In this document: piece by piece, positions 34,044 to 43,018 of the stretch
Position numbering within the stretch: position 1 is the first letter of the stretch
Layout: each line of letters opens with the position of its first letter
NCBI RefSeq assembly: GCF_037101375.1
Contig: NZ_AP029019.1
Span: 124,001-188,000, forward strand
Direction: 5' to 3'
DNA: 64,000 bases
Source of the DNA: Acidovorax sp. DW039
GTDB taxonomy: Bacteria > Pseudomonadota > Gammaproteobacteria > Burkholderiales > Burkholderiaceae_C
Made by a program: the position numbers and the translations under genes
Notes under the pieces: model-generated
What the model was told of the DNA's origin: nothing
What the model saw: the letters and a program-made list of their open reading frames with translations, nothing else
Database searches by the model: none

Positions 34044-34514
34044 TCACAGTACTGGAAGCCCCACAAGAGCACCCAGGACGTAGGTGCATGCAGCAATTCC
34101 TATACACAGCCATGCCCGCTGGCTGCTCACCCACCGGTGGCGTGACTGTGCGTACCAAGACCACCACCAGGCTGCCATCAGAAAAATGGCGATGCCTGCG
34201 AGGAACGAATGGTATGAGCTTGAACTGAAGACCCCCCAAATTGCTCCTGCCAAGGCCGCAGCAGTACCGGCGACTGCGGTGGACGTCTGGGAGTCAGGAG
34301 CCTCGTCGGTTTGTGTCCTGTGCGGTTCAGACCTCACTTGCCACATCGCACCGAACCCCAGCCCCAGAAAGCTGATCACGATGCCTTGCAATCCGGTAAG
34401 CCAGGAAAATGACTGAACCGCCAGAATGGCTGTGACCGTGCTGGCAGCCATGCAAACCGCTATGCGCCAATGCAGCACGAGCCAAATGAAACCTAAGAGA
34501 CCTTCTAAATCCAT
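34044..34514 (-). CDS. Membrane protein of unknown function
   Basis: A 156-residue protein with four hydrophobic segments: VLHWRIAVCMAASTVTAILA, GLQGIVISFLGLGFGAMW, FLAGIAIFLMAAWWWSW and LCIGIAACTYVLGALVGL, with a polar loop (SEPHRTQTDEAPDSQTS) after the second. No family recognised. It sits between the lipoprotein and a hypothetical soluble protein on the same strand. Confidence 0.6.
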   Translation of the reverse strand: MDLEGLLGFIWLVLHWRIAVCMAASTVTAILAVQSFSWLTGLQGIVISFLGLGFGAMWQVRSEPHRTQTDEAPDSQTSTAVAGTAAALAGAIWGVFSSSSYHSFLAGIAIFLMAAWWWSWYAQSRHRWVSSQRAWLCIGIAACTYVLGALVGLPVL

Positions 34515-34537
34515 CAGCGTGTCTCACAGGGTTTTAT

Positions 34538-35104
34538 TCAATCGCCACGGCGCAGGCTTGCGGCAGTTTTGAACAATTCAAACACTAGTGGCTGGGGTGC
34601 AAACACCTCCATCCACTCCGAGCCGTTGTTACGCGGAAGACAGCAGACGATATGGCCCCGGTCCTGGATTTTTCGTTGGGCGTAGCTGATGGCTCCTGCG
34701 CTGTGCCCGCTGCGGTAGTTGGTCACTACAAAGCTGCTGCGGCAATGCGCAAAGAGAGTGGCCGCGTTGAACTTCTCAACCGGAATGGCGATGGCAATCG
34801 TCCCCCGCTTTCCTCCATATGCATTCCAGAAAAGCTCACGCCCTGCAATCGGGTCGCCATGCAGCGCCACGCGATGTCGCCTTCCTTCTTTGTGCAGGAT
34901 GGTTCTTGCCGCTTCAAACACTTCAGACTGCTCGTCCAGCCCGTATGCCCAGCATTCGTCGGCTGCGGCAAGCAAAGGCAATAGAACCGTGTCGTGCATG
35001 GCGTGATGCGTGCGTTCGTCACTCCATTTCTCTTCACGCGACAGCAGTCCCACGCTGAAATTGGAAGACCGCTCTATCAGTGCGAGGTCATCGGATGAGA
35101 TCAT
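34538..35104 (-). CDS. Hypothetical protein
   Basis: A 188-residue soluble protein (MISSDDLALIERSSNFSVGL) with AADECWAYGLDEQSEVFEAA (about 47-66) and a C-terminal half rich in beta structure (GTIAIAIPVEKFNAATLFAH). No signal peptide and no recognised family. The gene is 23 bases upstream of the membrane protein gene and 21 bases downstream of another, so three are probably co-transcribed. Confidence 0.6.
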   Translation of the reverse strand: MISSDDLALIERSSNFSVGLLSREEKWSDERTHHAMHDTVLLPLLAAADECWAYGLDEQSEVFEAARTILHKEGRRHRVALHGDPIAGRELFWNAYGGKRGTIAIAIPVEKFNAATLFAHCRSSFVVTNYRSGHSAGAISYAQRKIQDRGHIVCCLPRNNGSEWMEVFAPQPLVFELFKTAASLRRGD

Positions 35105-35125
35105 TCAAAACCTGCCTTTTTGGCA

Positions 35126-35488
35126 TCACAAACCCGCGACCACCAAGAGCCCAAAGGCCAGCGGAGACACCAGTCCCATCAACCATCGGGCTATCAGAGG
35201 CCTTGGCCATGGGAGCCATGACAGCGCCCAACCACCTGCAGCGCATGCAATAAAGGGTGCAAGGCTCATGCTCCACATCGCCCACACGGCCCATTGGAAC
35301 TGTTCCGCAGGCCCCCAAAAGTATTGGAGCACGACATAGCCATAACCCAGAAGGAAGGGAATGACTGCGCCCAATATCACGAAAGCGCGCGGGCGGATGC
35401 TGGGAGTCGCCACACACCAGGCCATCACCCACAGGGGCAGACCCAGCTCTACCAGCACCGAAAAGATGAAGAGCGAGTGATCTGACAT
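35126..35488 (-). CDS. Small membrane protein
   Basis: A 120-residue protein with four hydrophobic segments (SLFIFSVLVELGLPLWVMAW; AFVILGAVIPFLLGYGYVV; WAVWAMWSMSLAPFIACAAG; WLMGLVSPLAFGLLVVAGL). No family recognised. It starts a short cluster with the two genes after it, behind a hairpin at 35545-35578. Confidence 0.6.
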   Translation of the reverse strand: MSDHSLFIFSVLVELGLPLWVMAWCVATPSIRPRAFVILGAVIPFLLGYGYVVLQYFWGPAEQFQWAVWAMWSMSLAPFIACAAGGWALSWLPWPRPLIARWLMGLVSPLAFGLLVVAGL

Positions 35489-35544
35489 GTGCTGGAGAGT
35501 GGCTGGGTATGGGCGATCAGGCGCACTTGAAATATGTGGTTTGC

Positions 35545-35578
35545 TATGGAAATAAGAGCTGGCTACGCTCTTTCCATA
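35545..35578. repeat. Intergenic long hairpin
   Basis: TATGGAAATAAGAGC (35545-35559) pairs with GCTCTTTCCATA (35567-35578) with one bulged base. It is in the 161-bp gap after the 35650-36318 gene and may be its terminator or a diverged member of the dispersed repeats. Confidence 0.5.
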
Positions 35579-35649
35579 ACCCTGTGGCTCTTTTTGATAT
35601 GAAATTGGGCATCGAAGTCACGGGCGAAGCCTCGTAGGGCAGGTGGGCG

Positions 35650-36318
35650 CTATTCACTCCCCCATGTGCATTGCTTGAAGCGGCCCAGGCTTGTCACTCT
35701 CGCTTTGTGTGCATAGGTTCCGGCAGAAGAAGAGTCGCCTACCACCACTGCAAAGTCCCACAGTTCCGCCGTGGCTGGGGTTTGCCAGCAGTTGGCTTGA
35801 GCCAGACTGGGCGGTGGAGTCACGCGAACGGCGGGCTCGGCCCCATCCAGCTTGATTTGCGTGAAGTGCTGTTGGAAGAACTTGCCTGTGGCTGCGAATG
35901 ACGCCTTTGCGGGACGAAACTCCAGCGCTCCTCCGTCATTCGGCTCGAACCGAAGCACGCCTGATACCTTGAGCCTGCCCTTGAGCTGAAGGGCTCCGTA
36001 CAAGCTTGCCTGGTCTGCAGAAACCCCCTGGGGAAGCTGCCCCACCGCCTTGCATTCAGCGGTGGCCGCCTCCCCGCGAAGAGCCACCTTGGTGTGGCTG
36101 CGGATGGACTCGATTTGCAGCCCGGATGGCAGCGACGCCGTCAGACGAGCGGGTGCCACCTCGCACGCGTCGGTGCTGCCGCAGGTTAGCAGGTAGCAGT
36201 CCTGCGCAAATGCACCGGGGCTGCCCGCCAAAAGAACAACCGACAACCCCATGCGCCGCGTCTTGATACTCCGCGCCGCCATAGCTGCGCCCCCCCAGAA
36301 GAGCGAGAAAAGCCGCAT
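35650..36318 (-). CDS. Exported hypothetical protein, Cys-rich
   Basis: About 222 residues. A signal peptide (RMGLSVVLLAGSPGAFAQ) precedes DCYLLTCGSTDACEVAPARL, and further cysteines (AECKAV, ANCWQT, KQCTWG) suggest disulfides in the periplasm. The body is beta-rich with LYGALQLKGRLKVSGVLRFE. ATG 36318 is taken with AGGTGA five bases upstream; GTG 36327, which overlaps the previous stop, and ATG 36282 are alternatives. It is coupled to the upstream NTF2-like gene. Function unknown. Confidence 0.6.
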   Translation of the reverse strand: MRLFSLFWGGAAMAARSIKTRRMGLSVVLLAGSPGAFAQDCYLLTCGSTDACEVAPARLTASLPSGLQIESIRSHTKVALRGEAATAECKAVGQLPQGVSADQASLYGALQLKGRLKVSGVLRFEPNDGGALEFRPAKASFAATGKFFQQHFTQIKLDGAEPAVRVTPPPSLAQANCWQTPATAELWDFAVVVGDSSSAGTYAHKARVTSLGRFKQCTWGSE

Positions 36319-36323
36319 CTGCG

Positions 36324-36839
36324 TCACCTGAAAAAGCTCACGCTTCCGTCGGACTGGACGAATTGCGATTTGCCCCAGTTTCTCTTGATCACATCGACCT
36401 GGGTGGACCGCATGTCCAGCAGCGCTCCCTCTGCCGTGCCAATGCGGAATTCCAGCAGCACCTCTGCGGTGGCGGACTTGCCGTCGGGTGCAATCGTGAT
36501 GTTGTGGATGGTGTACCCGACATTCGTATGGAGTTCGCGCCCGGTGGCTTGCTCCAGCTTGGCCTTCGACGCCAGAAAGTTATCCACCGCAGCGCAGGAC
36601 GAGGCCTTGGATACGACCTCGTTGACCGGCATGGTCCGAGAGGTGCTTTTGAACTTTCCGCGCACATCGGCGCTGAACAGATCGCAGACGGCGATCCCGT
36701 CACCGCGGTCAAACGCCGACATGTAGTCGTGGTAGAGCGACTGCACATGCGCTTGCGTCACTTTCTTTCCCCCCACGGCGCCATACCAGCCGCCAGCGGC
36801 TGCTGCTCCTACCACCAGAAAAACCAAAACTTTACTCAT
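36324..36839 (-). CDS. Membrane-anchored NTF2-like hypothetical protein
   Basis: A 171-residue protein with an N-terminal hydrophobic anchor (MSKVLVFLVVGAAAAGGWYG) and a periplasmic domain that begins VQSLYHDYMSAFDRGDGIAV, the form of NTF2/SnoaL-like folds, and continues with NITIAPDGKSATAEVLLEFR. No catalytic residues are evident. The stop overlaps the start region of the exported Cys-rich gene, so the two likely work together at the envelope. Confidence 0.65.
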   Translation of the reverse strand: MSKVLVFLVVGAAAAGGWYGAVGGKKVTQAHVQSLYHDYMSAFDRGDGIAVCDLFSADVRGKFKSTSRTMPVNEVVSKASSCAAVDNFLASKAKLEQATGRELHTNVGYTIHNITIAPDGKSATAEVLLEFRIGTAEGALLDMRSTQVDVIKRNWGKSQFVQSDGSVSFFR

Positions 36840-36958
36840 ACCCCTCCCTCACTGTTGATTTCCGCCAACCTGTCAAAAGATCTGAAGTCTTTGTAGACAG
36901 TCCAAGCCCCGCAGGCGGCCATTCGTCACTGGATAGGCCGCCGCCGAGTGCGCAATTT

Positions 36959-37171
36959 TCATTCTTTCTTGGTATGCATCGCATGGGCCACGATGGCGTT
37001 GGCATGCCCGTGCCCCAGTCCATGCTCAGACTTCAAGATCGCAACAATTTCCATGTGCTTCTTGTCGTGCATCTGGCTAGCCAGGTCCAGCCAGTAGTGA
37101 ATGGGCCGGCCGTACTTCTGCTCGATGGATGGAAAGTAGGACGCTGGACCTTTGACTTTCTCTGCTGCCAT
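36959..37171 (-). CDS. DUF4287 domain protein
   Basis: A 70-residue protein from ATG 37171 (MAAEKVKGPASYFPSIEQKY). The sequence PASYFPSIEQKYGRPIHYWL and HGLGHGHANAIVAHAM match the DUF4287 family, small soluble proteins found widely in bacteria, function unknown. The start is supported by GGGAGCAAAC upstream and by the family's usual length; the longer reading adds an unrelated N terminus. Confidence 0.85.
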   Translation of the reverse strand: MAAEKVKGPASYFPSIEQKYGRPIHYWLDLASQMHDKKHMEIVAILKSEHGLGHGHANAIVAHAMHTKKE

Positions 37172-37302
37172 TGTTTGCTCCCTTTTTTTGACGTGCACGA
37201 AGTTGAAAAGCCGCTTGCTCAGGAACGTTGCACAGCAACCAAAAGAGCCGTCTCTCACTCCACCTGGCGCAGCGTGCTCATGTGTTCATGTCTGCGTGGC
37301 CA

Positions 37303-38013
37303 TCAGCCATCCTCATCCTGCATCACAGCGCGCAAATCCAGCAGGAGCGCATCGTTTCGTCTTTTGGCGGCCGCTGACTCCGCGATTCTCGATTGCAGCA
37401 GATCGCAGATCCTTGCGATACCCCGTTTTGCGCTGATGCGAATGGCTGGCGGCTGAGCGCAGATCGCTTTGACCAGCTTGTCCACAGGTACCAAGGGGTG
37501 GGACGTAAGCGCTTCATTGCCCAGCTGCTCGATGTCATCAGCACGGAGTTCCACCCCGGCATCCAGCAAGCCTTCTGCAAGATCGGATATTGCCCATTCC
37601 AGGTGTTCAAGCGCCTTGTCCCGCAGCAGTCTCCTGTCTCCGATATCTGCCTTGTCCGAGCAGTGGGCATCCAGCCAGTCATCCAGCTCCCTGCGCTGCT
37701 GCTTCAGGCTTGCATCCGATCGAAGTGTGGACGCGGAGAACTGGCACCGCACCAGCGCAGCAAGGCAGCTTCCGCGCTGTGCTGGTGCCAATGGGGCTGC
37801 GAATTCGCGGGTTGCTTTGGCGAGCCGCTTCTCGTTGATACGCGTCCAATAAGTCGACAGGGGTTCCCAATCCGTCTCCGCAGAGTTGGGCAACCTGCGC
37901 GTCAGATATTCGTGAATCTCCGCAGGCATGGATGTGAGGTCGAGCTTGGCGAGGGCGCGCGCCAAAAGCTCCTGCCAGATGACGAAGGGAAAGAGCGGTG
38001 TGGAGGAAGACAT
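37303..38013 (-). CDS. Hypothetical helical protein
   Basis: A 236-residue soluble, largely helical protein (MSSSTPLFPFVIWQELLARA). It has segments LRSDASLKQQRRELDDWLDA and LEHLEWAISDLAEGLLDAG and an Arg/Lys-rich C terminus. No signal, membrane segment or family recognised. It stands alone between the DUF4287 and acetyltransferase genes. Confidence 0.6.
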   Translation of the reverse strand: MSSSTPLFPFVIWQELLARALAKLDLTSMPAEIHEYLTRRLPNSAETDWEPLSTYWTRINEKRLAKATREFAAPLAPAQRGSCLAALVRCQFSASTLRSDASLKQQRRELDDWLDAHCSDKADIGDRRLLRDKALEHLEWAISDLAEGLLDAGVELRADDIEQLGNEALTSHPLVPVDKLVKAICAQPPAIRISAKRGIARICDLLQSRIAESAAAKRRNDALLLDLRAVMQDEDG

Positions 38014-38134
38014 GCGATACCAGACGTCAAAGTTCCATCAATGACAACATACACCGCAGACTGCCAGAGACTGCAGATGCGCACGGCAAGCGGTACGACA
38101 AGGCGAGACCACGCACTGAAGTTTTGTAAGGTTC

Positions 38135-38701
38135 TCAGGCCGCATGGCACTCAAAATGGCAAAGGTCGTGCCACTGGCCCGCCAGTTGAAAACTTCTTGT
38201 GGAGCGACCGTACTGCGTAAAGCCGTTGCGCAGCAGAACCTGGATGGACCCTGTGTTGTCCGGCCTGACGCTCGCTTCGATACGGTGCAGTTTCAATGTC
38301 TGAAAGGCGATGTGCAAGGCAAGGCGAACCGCCTCGGTGGCGTAGCCCTTGCCGGTGTGTGATTGGGCCACCCTGTAGCCAAGCTCTGCGCCATGAAAGT
38401 GTTCTCGGCGCACGCGGGTGAGGTTGACGCGGGCGACCAGGGCTCCGTCAGCGTTTCGCGCCAGGAACTGGTATCCCTTGTCTTCCACTGCTTCGCAGAT
38501 CGCGGTGTCTATCGCTTCCTGTATGCCTGCGGCGGCATAGTAGGACAGCGGCCTGGCGTTGATGCTGGCTTCAAAAAAAGCGCGGTTGGCAAACTCGAAA
38601 GCGGTGAGGTCTTCAAGATCCTTGGAGGTGGGAGGACTCAGTGAGACGATGGGCACGTTGAATTCGCTCAGCGTTGGGCTTGATGGGGTGGCTTTCAACA
38701 T
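38135..38701 (-). CDS. GNAT family N-acetyltransferase, RimJ/RimL-like
   Basis: A 188-residue acetyltransferase. The acetyl-CoA site is visible as ELGYRVAQSHTGKGYATEAV (about residues 106-125: the Q/RxxGxG/A motif is Q-SHTGKGYA), followed by LHRIEASVRPDNTGSIQVLLRNGF, the RimJ/L hallmark. It may modify a ribosomal protein N terminus or a small molecule; not determinable here. It lies 121 bases upstream of the helical hypothetical gene. Confidence 0.9.
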   Translation of the reverse strand: MLKATPSSPTLSEFNVPIVSLSPPTSKDLEDLTAFEFANRAFFEASINARPLSYYAAAGIQEAIDTAICEAVEDKGYQFLARNADGALVARVNLTRVRREHFHGAELGYRVAQSHTGKGYATEAVRLALHIAFQTLKLHRIEASVRPDNTGSIQVLLRNGFTQYGRSTRSFQLAGQWHDLCHFECHAA

Positions 38702-38800
38702 TGTGGCGCCATGTGCATTGCGGGGTGGGAGAGCGACGCCTCATCAAGTTGCCATCTTTGATGGTCGGGCCGATGACGATATGCCAAAGACAAGTTCAGA

Positions 38801-38851
38801 TGCTATGAAAACAGGAGCTGCTTGCGCAGGTGGATCAAGCGCTAGCGGTCG
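38801..38851. repeat. Dispersed GCGCTT palindromic repeat, copy 5
   Basis: TGCTATGAAAACAGGAGCTG, CTTGCGCAGG... and ATCAAGCGCTAGCGGTC form the same layout as the other copies, with a degraded core (CTTGCGC with AAGCGC). It ends 13 bases after the stop of the gene at 38865-39260, on that gene's 3' side. Confidence 0.7.
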
Positions 38852-38864
38852 AAAAACCCCGAAT

Positions 38865-39260
38865 CTAGGGCTTTGCCTTGGTCGGGGGATGGAGATCGTC
38901 CGGATCCGGGCATGTGGTGGTGCGCCGGACGACATGAGGCTCGTAAGCGCCCGCCTTGAATTCGCCCTGTGTTTGCAGGCTCACGCACTTGCCGCCGCGC
39001 ACATAGTTGAATGAACAGAAATTCAAACCTGTGCCCGAGCATATTTCCACTTCGATAAAGCCATGTCTGTACATGGAGCCTGCATCGCCTTGCAGGCTCC
39101 AGCGAACTCCGTCTGCATCAGTGCCAAAAGTCTCCAGGGGAGACCAGCCTTGTGACAGGAGCTGAGCCCGTGCCTTGCTGATGGGCAAGGGGCCCTGAGG
39201 TCCTCGTGCCTCAGCGCCTGAGGCGAAGGCAAGGGCAAAAACAAAGGCAAGAAGGCGCAT
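38865..39260 (-). CDS. Exported hypothetical protein
   Basis: A 131-residue protein from ATG 39260 with a signal peptide (MRLLAFVFALAFASGAEARG). Mature features are two Cys pairs (EICSGTGLNFCS and GGKCVSL with TTTCPD) and the motif ARAQLLSQGWSPL, followed by beta strands with YRHGFIEVEICSG. This layout is seen in small secreted proteins of betaproteobacteria; no named family was recognised. Confidence 0.7.
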   Translation of the reverse strand: MRLLAFVFALAFASGAEARGPQGPLPISKARAQLLSQGWSPLETFGTDADGVRWSLQGDAGSMYRHGFIEVEICSGTGLNFCSFNYVRGGKCVSLQTQGEFKAGAYEPHVVRRTTTCPDPDDLHPPTKAKP

Positions 39261-39300
39261 GTTCGGGCGGTGGGGCGAATGTCGAAGCTCTGAAGATTCT

Positions 39301-39495
39301 TTACTCGTGCCCTTGCCGCCATTTGGCAAACGCGCGCAGCCCAAGGGGAATAAATGCCGCCACCGCAACCCACGCGAACTTGACCAGCGAGGGCATGCCT
39401 AGAACGAACCATTTCGTCGTAATAAACGAGTCGTCCTGCTCAAATGCGCATTGACCGTAGAACGTTGTGCCGATGCCGTTGAAGGTGTTTGCCAT
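39301..39495 (-). CDS. Small single-pass membrane protein
   Basis: A 64-residue protein (MANTFNGIGTTFYGQCAFEQ) with one hydrophobic segment (VKFAWVAVAAFIPLGL). The N-terminal NGIGTTFYG and SFITTKWFVLGMP recall a widely spread short membrane-protein motif in which GIGTxxYG precedes TxWxxxxxxP; I cannot give it a name. It lies 40 bases upstream of the exported protein gene. Confidence 0.65.
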   Translation of the reverse strand: MANTFNGIGTTFYGQCAFEQDDSFITTKWFVLGMPSLVKFAWVAVAAFIPLGLRAFAKWRQGHE

Positions 39496-39670
39496 GCTGA
39501 TTGGTATTCGCTCGGGTCTAGAAGATGCACGAAGGCCTAAAAGACCGCAAAAACCTGATGTTCACTGCGTTATAACTTTCTCTTTCCCTCAATGGTGCCG
39601 CTGCATCAGCCACTTCATGTGGCTGATGCGTCGAATGCGGGGCTACCAGAGAGTGGTGGAACTTCCGCTA

Positions 39671-40132
39671 TCAGTTGCCCAGATGCATGGTGAACACCGC
39701 ACCGTCAGACAACTTGCACTGACCCACGCCTTGTGTAGCTGAGTTCAACGTGTACACACAGCTGAGATAAGAACCCCGGTTGCCAGCGCCGTTGGCGATC
39801 CCTTCACGGCTGGAGCCTGCTTTGCGGGTGGCCTCGCCTGCGAAGGCTTCTCCGTTGATCACCGCATTGAAGGTGCCCCGGCCATGCAGGTCGTTGGTCA
39901 CTGTGGCATTGATCATTCCATATCGGCCCGCCAGGTCATTGGCGGGGTAGAGGCGAGAAGGGAAAGTAACGGGTGCCGCCACAGCAGCAGCCGGTGCAGC
40001 TTGGCTTTGAGTTTGAACAGGTTGGCCGGTGCGCGGATCAACCGGGACCACGTAGCAAGCAGTGGTAAAGCCTGCTGCAGCCAACATTGCGGCGACGAGA
40101 CGTGTACGGGTGATCAACAGATTTTGGCTCAT
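39671..40132 (-). CDS. Exported lipoprotein-like hypothetical protein
   Basis: A 153-residue protein from ATG 40132, which has GAGGAACC upstream. The signal LVAAMLAAAGFTTACYV contains a lipobox-like TTAC. After a Gln/Ala linker the mature part has NDLAGRYGMINATVTNDLHG and GRGTFNAVINGEAFAGEAT, ending with a Cys pair (YLSCVYTLN, GQCKLSDGAVF). Function unknown. It is the last member of the minus-strand island; 40133-40408 upstream holds no gene, only a ten-base G run near 40349-40358. Confidence 0.7.
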   Translation of the reverse strand: MSQNLLITRTRLVAAMLAAAGFTTACYVVPVDPRTGQPVQTQSQAAPAAAVAAPVTFPSRLYPANDLAGRYGMINATVTNDLHGRGTFNAVINGEAFAGEATRKAGSSREGIANGAGNRGSYLSCVYTLNSATQGVGQCKLSDGAVFTMHLGN

Positions 40133-40408
40133 CAGAGGTTCCTCGTTCCGGGCACATGCCCGCTCAGATCGTAGCGGATCGTGATGTGCCCGGAGGAGCT
40201 GGTTCGTCCCGGATGTTGGGAAGCCCCGTGATTGCATTGACCTCCAAAAGGAGGGAAGTGCGCTTTTCCGGGGGGCGGGTCGCTGCACTCGTTGGCGAGG
40301 GCTCTGTCATGTCGTGCCACGCAGGGCCGGGTTGAAGCTTTGTCGGTTGGGGGGGGGGCTTGGGCATCAGCCCCATAGGGTTCCCCGCCAGAGTGCGGTT
40401 GCAAACCC

Positions 40409-41833
40409 TCACATCGCAAAAATCTTCCCAGGGTTCAGGATGTTCTTCGGGTCCAGTGCGCGTTTGATGGCGCGCATCATGTCCACAGCGCCTGCACCGG
40501 TCTCGTCCAGCAAAAAGCCCATCTTGTGGATGCCCACGCCGTGTTCGCCCGTGCAGGTGCCGCCCATGCTCAGGGCCCGGGCGACCAGGGTGTGGTTCAT
40601 GGCTTCGGCTTTGGTGCGTTCTTCGGCGCTGTTCGGGTCGATGAGGTAGCCGAAGTGGAAGTTGCCGTCGCCCACGTGGCCGACGAGGAAGTAGGGGATG
40701 CCGCTGGCTTCCACCTCATCCACCGATTCGAGCAGGCAGTCGGCCAGGCGGCTGATGGGCACGCAGGTGTCGGTGCTGATGGCGCGGCAGCCGGGGCGGC
40801 TTTGCACGGCGGCAAAGTAGGCGTTGTGCCGCGCGGTCCACAGGCGTGTGCGCTCTTCGGGGGTGCTGGCCCATTCAAAAGCTTGGCCGCCGAATTCGTT
40901 GGCAATGTCTTGCACCATCTCGGCCTGTTCCTTCACGCTGGCGGGCGAGCCGTGGAACTCCATCAGCAGCATGGGCTCCTCGCGTAGCGTGAGCTTGCTG
41001 TGGGCGTTGACCATGCGCACGGTGTGGCGGTCAATCAGCTCCACGCGGGCAATCGGCACGCCGATCTGGATGATCTGGATGGTGGTGCGCACAGCCGCTT
41101 CGATGCTGGGAAAGGAGCAGATGGCGGCGCTCACCGCTTCGGGCAGGGGGTACAGGCGCACGGTGATTTCGGTCATGATGCCCAGCGTGCCTTCACTGCC
41201 TACCATCAGGCGCGTGAGGTCATAGCCCGCGCTGCTCTTTTTGGCGCGGGTGCCGGTGCGGATGACTTCGCCGCTGGCGGTGACCACTTCCAGCGCCAGC
41301 ACGTTCTCGCGCATGGTGCCGTAGCGCACGGCGTTGGTGCCGCTGGCGCGGGTGGCGCACATGCCGCCAATGCTGGCGTCTGCACCGGGGTCGATGGGGA
41401 AGAACAGGCCCGTGTCCTTGATGGCATCGTTGAGCTGCTTGCGGGTGATGCCGGGCTGCACGGTCACGGTGAGATCCTCCGCGTTGATGCTGAGGACCTG
41501 GTTCATGCGGCTCACATCGATGCTGATGCCGCCCTGCACGGCCAGCAAATGGCCTTCGAGCGACGAGCCCGCGCCGTAAGGAATGACGGGCACGTCGTAC
41601 TGGCTAGCCAGCTTCACGGCGTCGGCCACATCCTGCGTGCTTTGCGCAAATACCACGGCGCTGGGCGGCGGGGCCTGCAGCGAGCCTTCGTCGCGCCCGT
41701 GCTGCTCGCGCACGGCCTGGGCCAGCGAGCATTGCGCGCCGAAGCGGGCCAGCAGCGCATCAATAAGGGCTTGCGGAACGTCGCGCAGTTGGATTTCGGG
41801 CAGCAGATGGGCGGCAGCGGTGGGGGCGTTCAT
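40409..41833 (-). CDS. FAD-binding D-lactate dehydrogenase (cytochrome-type, GlcD/LDHD-like)
   Basis: A 474-residue flavoprotein. The PCMH FAD domain has VPVIPYGAGSSLEGHLLAVQ (about 85-104) and PGADASIGGMCATRASGTNA (about 150-169); the C-terminal FAD-oxidase domain has GHVGDGNFHFGYLID and GTCTGEHGVGIHKMGFL with the metal/substrate histidines. Members oxidise D-lactate, glycolate or D-2-hydroxyacids and pass electrons to cytochrome c or quinone. It is a single gene with AGGAGA nine bases before ATG. No glcE/glcF partners are present, favouring D-lactate dehydrogenase. Confidence 0.92.
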   Translation of the reverse strand: MNAPTAAAHLLPEIQLRDVPQALIDALLARFGAQCSLAQAVREQHGRDEGSLQAPPPSAVVFAQSTQDVADAVKLASQYDVPVIPYGAGSSLEGHLLAVQGGISIDVSRMNQVLSINAEDLTVTVQPGITRKQLNDAIKDTGLFFPIDPGADASIGGMCATRASGTNAVRYGTMRENVLALEVVTASGEVIRTGTRAKKSSAGYDLTRLMVGSEGTLGIMTEITVRLYPLPEAVSAAICSFPSIEAAVRTTIQIIQIGVPIARVELIDRHTVRMVNAHSKLTLREEPMLLMEFHGSPASVKEQAEMVQDIANEFGGQAFEWASTPEERTRLWTARHNAYFAAVQSRPGCRAISTDTCVPISRLADCLLESVDEVEASGIPYFLVGHVGDGNFHFGYLIDPNSAEERTKAEAMNHTLVARALSMGGTCTGEHGVGIHKMGFLLDETGAGAVDMMRAIKRALDPKNILNPGKIFAM

Positions 41834-42008
41834 GGGCTTGTCTCCTGGAGGGCAATGAAAATCATTCTAGGACGCTTGTCCGCAGAGTGCTGAAAGCAGG
41901 CTTTCAGCCAACTGCAGAGGTACCGCGGCGCTCCCGTGCCCGAGGCAGGGCCAAAGGCTCCACCCCCATGGCGCGATGCCTGTGCCGCTGCGCTGCCGTG
42001 CCCCCGGA

Positions 42009-42785
42009 TCAGCTCACCAGCGCATTGGAGAGCAGGGCGGAGTCGCCTTGCTCCAGCAGGGCACTGATGTTGGGGTAAGAGCCGCTGCTGCGTGGCACCA
42101 CGACCAGCGTGACAACCGCAGTGCCGCCCAGCGAGATCTGGTTGGTGAAATCGAACAGCACGTTGCTGGAGTCGCCCTTGCTGGTCAGGCGCACGCGGTA
42201 GATGCCTGCGGTGACGGAGACGAAGTCGCTCAGTTCGCCCAAGGCCGACACGGTGGCTGTGGGGCTCAGGCCACTGAGGCTGCTGGTGTTGGTGATGTAC
42301 AGGTCCAGCCCGCCCAGGTTTTCTGCCGCGTGAAACAGGCGCACCTTGGTCTTGCCGCTGTCTGCGCTGCTGTTGGATTCGGCAAAGAACTTGAACTTGA
42401 GGCTGTTGGCCAGCGAGCCATAGGCCAGCAGCGTGGTGTAGCTGTCTTCGTCCAGCGTGCGGGTTTCAGACAGCTTGGCTGACGAGCCTCCGGCTGCGTA
42501 CAGCGAGACCTGGGTGCTGTCTGCCTCGACCGAGTACCACGACGAGATGGTGCCGCCATTGGCCAGAGAGGCGGACAGGCGGGTGCTGCCTGCGTAGAAG
42601 TCTGCCTGCGTGTAGTCCACCGTGGCGTTGACGAAGCGCAGGTGCGCTTCACTGCCCAGGCCCCCACATCCTGTCAGGGCCAGCGTGCTGCTGGCCCCGG
42701 CCAGCCCCAGGGCAGACGCCAGAACGCGGCGGCGGGTGGGAAGCGGGGGGCGGGTGGTGGAGGGTAGGGAATGGGCGAAGAACAC
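42009..42785 (-). CDS. DUF4397 domain lipoprotein
   Basis: A 258-residue protein with a Tat/lipoprotein-like N terminus (TRRRVLASALGLAGASSTLA, then LTGCGG with Cys near 40) and a DUF4397 body: LRFVNATVDYTQADFYAGST, KTKVRLFHAAENLGGLDLYI and LGELSDFVSVTAGIYRVRLT, the two halves being repeats of a beta-sandwich. DUF4397 proteins are exported and uncharacterised. It is divergent from the GntR gene, with 273 bases between. Confidence 0.85.
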   Translation of the reverse strand: MFFAHSLPSTTRPPLPTRRRVLASALGLAGASSTLALTGCGGLGSEAHLRFVNATVDYTQADFYAGSTRLSASLANGGTISSWYSVEADSTQVSLYAAGGSSAKLSETRTLDEDSYTTLLAYGSLANSLKFKFFAESNSSADSGKTKVRLFHAAENLGGLDLYITNTSSLSGLSPTATVSALGELSDFVSVTAGIYRVRLTSKGDSSNVLFDFTNQISLGGTAVVTLVVVPRSSGSYPNISALLEQGDSALLSNALVS

Positions 42786-43018
42786 GGTGATTTCCTTGCA
42801 ATTGACGTGATGTGTTGCGATGCGTGGAGGCTACGAAGCTCCACGCATTGGCACATGTGTCAGCCGTAAAGAAAACCGGCGTGCGGGTAAAGAACCTTGA
42901 AGCAGAAACATCCATCCTGTCGGTGGTGTGACCAGACTTCGTGCGGTGCCCCTGGTGAGCGACCCTGGTGCGCGGGGCGGTGTGCACAGCCATGGTGCGC
43001 CAGTGTGGTGCATCCAGC

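Noticed and set aside
40349..40358. Ten-base G run upstream of the D-lactate dehydrogenase gene's 3' side as a phase-variable switch
   Set aside because: It lies in a non-coding gap after the dehydrogenase stop and far from any start codon or promoter that I can define.
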